The notes under the pieces: model-generated
Database searches by the model: none
Told to the model about the DNA's origin: nothing
Seen by the model: the letters and a program-made list of their open reading frames with translations, nothing else
Translations under genes and position numbers: made by a program
In this document: positions 54,334-59,867 of the stretch, piece after piece
How the letters are laid out: every line of letters begins with the position of its first letter
Position numbering within the stretch: position 1 is the stretch's first letter
Assembly (NCBI GenBank): GCA_015058405.1
Contig: SVCL01000122.1
Coordinates: forward strand, 1-59,867
Length of the DNA stretch: 59,867 nucleotides
From: Clostridium sp.
Lineage (GTDB): Bacteria; Bacillota; Clostridia; Clostridiales; Clostridiaceae
Direction: 5' to 3'

Positions 54334-55791
54334 ATGGTTAAAAATTTAAAAGTAGATGAACACGTAACTAAGGTAAATAAGATAGTAAAAATATTTATAT
54401 GGATAATAATAATTGTTCATATGGGATATGTTGCTTTAAATCATTTCCCATATTTGAATTTAGTTAGAGCTACAATTTTATTAATTACAAATATATCTAT
54501 CATTGTTATGGAAAGATTAAATAAAAGTGATAAGTCTAAGCTTATAGCAGTAATGGGATTAATGTTATTATCACTATGTTATTACGATTTTAGAATGATG
54601 AGTGTTTGGTTAGTAATAGGTTCTGTAGCTATAACTGGATTATATTTTGATACAAAACTTGGGGCACAAGTATATGTTATTGCTAATATAGTGCAATTTA
54701 TATTTCAATTCATAGCAAAAGAACAAAGTACTATAACTTCTGTTACTAGTATGATAGCTCTTAATTTAATAATGATATCAATATTTACAAGTATTAAGTG
54801 GAGTGAAAAACTAGTAAAAAGCTCAATTGAAGAAAATATAAAGACAAAAGAACTATTATCTAAAATTGAAAAAACTATGAAAATAGTTGAAGAAAGTACT
54901 GCTAAATTAGATATAAATATAAATAATAACAATAATAATCTACAATTAATTAATGGAACTAATAATAATATTACAGAATCTATAAAAGAAATTTCTATAG
55001 GATCTGCAAACCAAAGAGATTCTTTATTAAATTGTAAAGATAGTATGGACAAGGCAAAAGATATGTTTGAATTAACATATAATGCAACCTTACAATCTAA
55101 CTCTGTTTCTAATGAATCAAAGTTAATTGTAGATGAATCAGTTGATATTGTTAAAGATATGAATAATCAAATCAATAATATAAGTAAGGCAACTGAGAAG
55201 TCAAAAGAAGTAATGAAGGAATTAGTGGATAATAGTAGAAAAGTAAGTGAACTACTAGGAAGTATTGAAAATATCTCTGCCCAAACTAATATGTTAGCTT
55301 TAAATGCAGCTATTGAAGCATCACGTGCAGGAGAAGCTGGTAAAGGATTTGGTGTTGTAGCGGAAGAGGTTAGGAACTTAGCAGAACAATCTGCAATCAT
55401 AGTTAAGAAAATAGATGAAGTAATTAATGATATGAAAAATTCAACTAATAAGGCTTCAGAAGAAATTGATAATGTTGAGGTTTCTTCTAATAATGGAGTA
55501 TCAATTATGCTAAAGGTAGATGATTCTTTTGAAAAGCTTGGAGAATCTTTTAACTTAATAAAAGATAACTTAGAAGGTGGAGTAAATTATATAGAAAGTC
55601 TTAGAAAGTTATTTTTAAATATTTTTCAAGAAACAGATACTATATTAGAAATAGCAGGAGAGCAGTCTGCTTCAACAGATGCAACTTTACAAGAGGCAGA
55701 ACAACAAAATAAGAAGTTAAATGAAGTCTCTGAAGCTATGAATGAAATAAATAGGTTAAGTAATAATTTAAGAGAAATTATCAATCAATAA
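54334..55791 (+). CDS. methyl-accepting chemotaxis protein with six N-terminal helices
   Basis: The 485-residue receptor begins with about six transmembrane helices (about 15-165), with no large extracellular ligand domain and no evident HAMP domain. A long coiled-coil signalling domain follows. The hairpin tip around [20 protein letters not shown] and [19 protein letters not shown] is the highly conserved CheA/CheW-binding region. A membrane-embedded sensor is implied. A 13-bp-plus terminator follows. Confidence 0.87.
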   Translation: MVKNLKVDEHVTKVNKIVKIFIWIIIIVHMGYVALNHFPYLNLVRATILLITNISIIVMERLNKSDKSKLIAVMGLMLLSLCYYDFRMMSVWLVIGSVAITGLYFDTKLGAQVYVIANIVQFIFQFIAKEQSTITSVTSMIALNLIMISIFTSIKWSEKLVKSSIEENIKTKELLSKIEKTMKIVEESTAKLDININNNNNNLQLINGTNNNITESIKEISIGSANQRDSLLNCKDSMDKAKDMFELTYNATLQSNSVSNESKLIVDESVDIVKDMNNQINNISKATEKSKEVMKELVDNSRKVSELLGSIENISAQTNMLALNAAIEASRAGEAGKGFGVVAEEVRNLAEQSAIIVKKIDEVINDMKNSTNKASEEIDNVEVSSNNGVSIMLKVDDSFEKLGESFNLIKDNLEGGVNYIESLRKLFLNIFQETDTILEIAGEQSASTDATLQEAEQQNKKLNEVSEAMNEINRLSNNLREIINQ

Positions 55792-55812
55792 ATAAATTAA
55801 ATATTGAATATT

Positions 55813-55872
55813 TTTAGAGGTTATAGTAACTCAAATAGGAAAGGATTTTTTTGAATTACTGTAACCTCTAAA
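55813..55872 (+). terminator. intrinsic terminator after the chemotaxis gene
   Basis: A near-perfect 23-bp inverted repeat (55813-55835 and 55850-55872) encloses a 14-base loop. The following 290 bases up to the GH9 gene are AT-rich with no further feature recognised. Confidence 0.82.
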
Positions 55873-56168
55873 ATTATGTATTTATTAATTAATAGAAGAG
55901 AAGAATGTGATTTTAAAATATCATTTAAAGGTGTTCAAATTATAAACTTCATAATAATTATATATATAATCGTAAATTTATGAATTAAGAATATATGCAG
56001 AATTAAGATAAAAAAAAGGGATATTAAGAGAGTTTAAGTAATGGAAAACTATAAATATTACAAATATTTAACTAAAATTTAGTTGAATTATAAATCTGAA
56101 TTTGAAAGCAAGAATTTGAGATGTTAGAATAAATTTGTTAAAAAGTTAAATATTTGGGAGGAATGAAA

Positions 56169-59100
56169 ATGAAGAGAGGTTTAATATCTATGCTTTTAGC
56201 TGCTACATTTTTATGTACTAGCTTTGTAAATTCATTTGGAATTAATGTTAGAGCAGTTGAAGCTGATAGTGCTGTTGCACAAGAAAATTTAATAATTAAT
56301 GGGGATTTTAGTGACGGGTTAGAAAACTGGAATTTATATAATTCTTTAGGTGGTGAAGCTACAGCTACTTGTGAAGATGAAGCTCTTAATATTGATGTAC
56401 AAAATGGTGGAGAAGAAAACTATGCAGTACAAGCTTCTTGTAAGGGATTTAAATTAGAAAAGGGAGGAAAATATGTACTAAAGTTTGACGTTTCTTCAAC
56501 AGTTGAAAGATCAATGTATTATTGTATTCAACTTAATGGAGGAGATTATCATTCATATGTAGGAGATCAAATAAAGTTAGGTTCTGATACACAAACTATA
56601 ACTAAAGAATTTACTATGAATGATGATACAGATCTTGCACCAGTACTTGCTTTCAATCTTGGAACATATAAAGATGATGGAGAATTAGATGAACATAATG
56701 TAAAGATTGATAATGTTGAACTTGTTAAAGTTGGACAAAAAGGTGAAGTTAAAGAAGGAGATAACTTAATCGAAGATGGTTCTTTTGATAAAGGAATAAA
56801 TAGTAATTGGACTACTTACTTTGCAGAAGGCGGTAAAGGTAAGATTTACTGTGAAGATGGAAAACTTAATGTTGATGTTGAAAAGTGTGGAGATTTAAAC
56901 TACAGTGCACAAGTATCTTGTGGTGGTTTTGAATTAAAACAAGGTGGAAAATATGAATTAAAATTTGATGTTAGTTCTTCTGTTGAAAGATCAATGTACT
57001 ATTGTCTTCAATTAAATGGAGGAGATTATCATTCATATGCAGGAGATCAAATAAAGATAGGCGAAGAAACAAAAACAGTTACTCAAGAATTTACAATGAC
57101 TGATCCAACTGATAAAGTACCTAAATTAGTATTTAACTTAGGAAAATATCCAGATGAAGAGTTAGATGCACATAATATAAAGATAGATAACGTAGAATTA
57201 CGCTTAGTAGATGGAAGCGGAGTCAAGGATGATAAAGAAGAAGAAAATGAACAAAAAATAGTATTAAATCAATTAGGATATTTACCAAATGATACAAAGA
57301 AAGTTGTATTTAGAGGTAAAGATGTGGATAAAGAATTTAAGGTTGTATCTGTAGATACTAATGAAGTAGTTTATACAGGTGAAATTTCTGAAGGAAAAGA
57401 AAATGACTTAGCTGGTGAAGTTGATTACGTTGGTGATTTATCTTCTGTAACTAAGGATGGTACTTATAAAGTAGTAACAGAAAACTTAGGAGAATCTTAT
57501 ACATTTAAGATAGGAAAAGATGTTTATAAGGATGCTTTAAAAGATGCTGTTAGATTATTCTATATGCAAAGATGTGATGAACTTCCAGAAAAATACGCAG
57601 GTAAATGGGCACATCCACATTGTCATACAGGATTAGCAAAAATTTATGGAACTGATGAAATGATTGATGTATCAGGTGGATGGCATGATGCTGGAGACTA
57701 TGGTAGATATGTAGTTGCAACTTCAACAACTGTTGCAGACCTTTTACAAGCATATAATTCTAATCCAGCAGTATTTGGAGATGATACTAACATTCCTGAA
57801 AGTGGAAATGGACTTCCAGATATATTAGATGAAATAAAAGGACAAGTAGAATGGCTATTCAAGATGCAAAATAAAGAAAATGGTGGAGTATATCATAAGG
57901 TAACATGTGCTAGCTTCCCAGGACATGTAATGCCAGAAGAAGAAACAGGACAACTTATTGTTACACCAATTTCAACTACTGCAACAGGTGATTTCGCAGG
58001 TGTTATGGCAATGGCATATGATGCATTCAAATATATTGATGCAGACCTTGCAAATAAATGTTTAGATGCAGCAGAAAAAGCTTGGGATTATTTAGATGCA
58101 CAACCTAACACTCCAGTTGATAATCCAGATGGAATAGTAACTGGTGCTTATGAAGATTCAAATGATAGAGATGAAAGATATTGGGCATCAGCACAATTAT
58201 TCAAAGCAACTGGAAAAGAAAAATATGGAGAAAAGTTCAAATCATATGTAGATGAAAAAATTGAAAATGGATATGGATGGCAAACAGTAGGAAGCTATGG
58301 TAATGAAGCATATTTAACTGCTAAAAATGCTGATAAAGATACAGTAGCAACTATCAAAAAAGCTATAGTTAAAGAAGCAGATGGTATTGTAAGTTCATCA
58401 AAACAAGATCCATTTGGTACTAATGATTATTACTGGTGGGGCGGAAATATGGCAGTATTACATGATGCATCACTATTAAGTGAAGCTAATAAGATAGCTC
58501 CAAACAAAGAATATATTGAATATGGTAAAGAACATATAAATTATTGTTTCGGTAAAAATGCAAATGCTAAGTCATTTGTAACAGGATATGGTACTGATTC
58601 ACCAAAGCACCCACATCATAGACCATCAATAGTTAAAAAAGAAGCTATTCCTGGTATGTTAATTGGTGGTGTTAACAAAGGATTACAAGATGATTTTGCA
58701 AAAGCATACTTAAAAGGAAAAGCTCCAGCAAAATGTTATTTAGATAATGAAGAATGCTATTCAATTAATGAAATAGATATTTACTGGAATGCATCACTTG
58801 TAGGTGCTTTAGCAAGACTTAACATGCAATCAGCTGAAACAATGGATTCAAATGTAGATGTAAAGGTAGATACAACAACTGATGGTTCAGTTAAGCAAAA
58901 ATACACTATCTCACCTAAAGAAGGAGAAGTAGTAGATTTAAGCAAGTTATCTATTAGATACTATTTTAATAAAGAAGATAATAATATGATGGAATCTGCT
59001 TGTTATCATTCAGGAGTTTCTACTGATAACAATCCTTGGTATTCTGATTATACTTCTGAGGTAAAAGGAACTTATGGAATGGATTCAAAGGGAGATTATT

Positions 59101-59252
59101 TTGAAGTTAAGTTCCAAAAACCTTTAGAATTATCTTCACCTTCTACAAAAGTATCTGTAGAAATGGGATTATGGAACAAAGATTGGGCTAAATTAGAAGG
59201 CTTTGAAGAAAAAGAAATGACAATTATGTATGATGGAAAGTTATTAAAGTAA
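56169..59252 (+). CDS. secreted GH9 endoglucanase (CBM4-CBM4-Ig-GH9-CBM3)
   Basis: The 1027-residue protein has a Sec signal peptide (about 1-30), two tandem CBM4_9 modules (about 38-190 and 197-345; near-identical SMYYC[I/L]QLNGGDYHSY motifs), an N-terminal Ig-like GH9 domain (about 360-450), the GH9 catalytic domain (about 455-890) and a C-terminal CBM3-like region (about 895-1027; DLSKLSIRYYF). Catalytic motifs are present: GGWHDAGDYGRYV (nucleophile Asp region, about 503), HHRPS (about 815) and NEIDIYWNAS (general acid Glu region, about 866). It should cut beta-1,4-glucans such as cellulose. It has no dockerin, so it acts as a free enzyme. ATG 56169 is preferred (GGAGG seven bases upstream). 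Confidence 0.92.
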   Translation: MKRGLISMLLAATFLCTSFVNSFGINVRAVEADSAVAQENLIINGDFSDGLENWNLYNSLGGEATATCEDEALNIDVQNGGEENYAVQASCKGFKLEKGGKYVLKFDVSSTVERSMYYCIQLNGGDYHSYVGDQIKLGSDTQTITKEFTMNDDTDLAPVLAFNLGTYKDDGELDEHNVKIDNVELVKVGQKGEVKEGDNLIEDGSFDKGINSNWTTYFAEGGKGKIYCEDGKLNVDVEKCGDLNYSAQVSCGGFELKQGGKYELKFDVSSSVERSMYYCLQLNGGDYHSYAGDQIKIGEETKTVTQEFTMTDPTDKVPKLVFNLGKYPDEELDAHNIKIDNVELRLVDGSGVKDDKEEENEQKIVLNQLGYLPNDTKKVVFRGKDVDKEFKVVSVDTNEVVYTGEISEGKENDLAGEVDYVGDLSSVTKDGTYKVVTENLGESYTFKIGKDVYKDALKDAVRLFYMQRCDELPEKYAGKWAHPHCHTGLAKIYGTDEMIDVSGGWHDAGDYGRYVVATSTTVADLLQAYNSNPAVFGDDTNIPESGNGLPDILDEIKGQVEWLFKMQNKENGGVYHKVTCASFPGHVMPEEETGQLIVTPISTTATGDFAGVMAMAYDAFKYIDADLANKCLDAAEKAWDYLDAQPNTPVDNPDGIVTGAYEDSNDRDERYWASAQLFKATGKEKYGEKFKSYVDEKIENGYGWQTVGSYGNEAYLTAKNADKDTVATIKKAIVKEADGIVSSSKQDPFGTNDYYWWGGNMAVLHDASLLSEANKIAPNKEYIEYGKEHINYCFGKNANAKSFVTGYGTDSPKHPHHRPSIVKKEAIPGMLIGGVNKGLQDDFAKAYLKGKAPAKCYLDNEECYSINEIDIYWNASLVGALARLNMQSAETMDSNVDVKVDTTTDGSVKQKYTISPKEGEVVDLSKLSIRYYFNKEDNNMMESACYHSGVSTDNNPWYSDYTSEVKGTYGMDSKGDYFEVKFQKPLELSSPSTKVSVEMGLWNKDWAKLEGFEEKEMTIMYDGKLLK

Positions 59253-59281
59253 TAGTTAATAGTAAATTATAAAAATTTAAT

Positions 59282-59336
59282 AAAGGGAGTGCCGTAAGTA
59301 ATTTTTTTGAATTGCTAAAGAGGCACTCTCTTTTTT
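59282..59336 (+). terminator. intrinsic terminator after the GH9 gene
   Basis: AGGGAGTGCC (59284-59293) pairs with GGCACTCTCT (59322-59331), with one G-U pair, and is followed by a T-run. Confidence 0.8.
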
Positions 59337-59399
59337 AATTTATTATTAGAGAGATAATATTTAATTTAAATATTTTATTATTTTAAGAAAAAAATACTG

Positions 59400-59867
59400 T
59401 TGGCTTTGCTTTGAGTGAATTTGAATAGCTTTTGAAATTTATAGAGATAAGCATAATTGATCTTTGTTTGCTTAAAGAACGCATATTTTTTTGATTGTTA
59501 GTAAGAATAGCAGCAATTGCTACGGTTAACAGACATATGTGACCTGTAGTAAGATTTAAAATAATCTGATGTTTCATCGATAGTTGATCGATAATCTGTA
59601 CCAAAAGATTTATATTTTATACATCCTCTATTTTTATGGACATTATTATATTTAGGATTATTACAAGGACATTTAGAATCATCTTTGGATTGTCTATAAG
59701 GGCAACAATATTTTTGAATCTTCTAGATTGAACCAAGAATCTATTTCGGCTAGAAAATTTATTAAGCTTGAGACATCAGCCTTTTCGCCTGTAAGAGTCA
59801 CTTCATAAATTGGCAAACCTGATTTTTCATGATATCTTTCAGCTTTTTGTTATCTATATCATGAATA
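59400..59867 (-). pseudogene. transposase remnant, cut by the window edge
   Basis: On the minus strand, protein-like fragments in shifting frames read from the window end: QKAERYHEKSGLPIYEV, EIDSWFNLEDSKIL, then a Cys/His-rich segment CPCNNPKYNNVHKNRGC and DETSDYFKSYYRSHMSVNRS. Frame changes and stops occur between them. This pattern of Cys-rich joint and basic DYFKSYY-type segment is typical of decayed transposases of larger IS families. The remaining part lies beyond the window. Family assignment is uncertain. Confidence 0.5.

Overview
The window is low-GC Gram-positive DNA, most likely from Clostridium sensu stricto. It is very AT-rich, with strong GGAGG-type ribosome binding sites, frequent GTG/TTG starts, a T-box leader on thrS, and typical clostridial families (DUF1540, DUF421/DUF4363, ThiW, two-subunit L-serine dehydratase). 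No rRNA, tRNA, CRISPR or prophage structural genes were recognised.

Region 1 (1-4.3 kb) is accessory DNA. It holds a transposase tail, a damaged lactococcin 972-like bacteriocin gene, two FtsX-type permeases, their ATPase and an anchored extracytoplasmic protein. Region 2 (4.4-13.5 kb) is core metabolism: class II fructose-bisphosphate aldolase (fba) and a complete arginine operon argGHCJBDF on the minus strand. The promoter in front of argG has a TATAAT box and an ArgR-like operator over its -35. Region 3 (13.5-23 kb) carries a DUF1540 protein, an iron-sulfur flavoprotein with a zinc-ribbon tail, a PucR-type regulator, a DUF421/DUF4363 pair, a TGS-domain nucleoside kinase, sdaAB-sdaAA, thiW-thiD and a secreted SH3 protein.

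Region 4 (23-31.6 kb) is the most interesting part. A decayed IS1182-like element is followed by a compact class I lanthipeptide cluster: a precursor whose core is built of C-[Y/F]-S-S-Q repeats, a full-length LanB dehydratase, a LanT exporter and a LanC cyclase. No dedicated leader protease, immunity transporter or two-component regulator is present. Every one of the seven core cysteines has an upstream Ser/Thr at a ring-compatible distance.

Region 5 (31.7-45 kb) has a RecQ helicase, an uncharacterised protein ending in a recombinase-type SAM-like domain, a STAS-like protein, a TPR plus double AAA+ (CbxX/SpoVK-like) ATPase, a MATE transporter, a stretch of decayed genes (secreted protein, SelO, membrane protein), TerC and a small ABC exporter operon. 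Region 6 (45-59.9 kb) has T-box-controlled thrS, gltS, a tldD/tldE pair, and a histidyl-tRNA synthetase preceded by a leader peptide with three His codons and an attenuator-like set of hairpins. It also has a nonsense-mutated acetyltransferase, a chemotaxis receptor, a modular GH9 endoglucanase and a transposase remnant. Two long imperfect inverted-repeat elements lie in intergenic gaps at about 47.1-47.4 and 49.05-49.19 kb.

All calls come from reading the sequence and recalling families; no database search was run.
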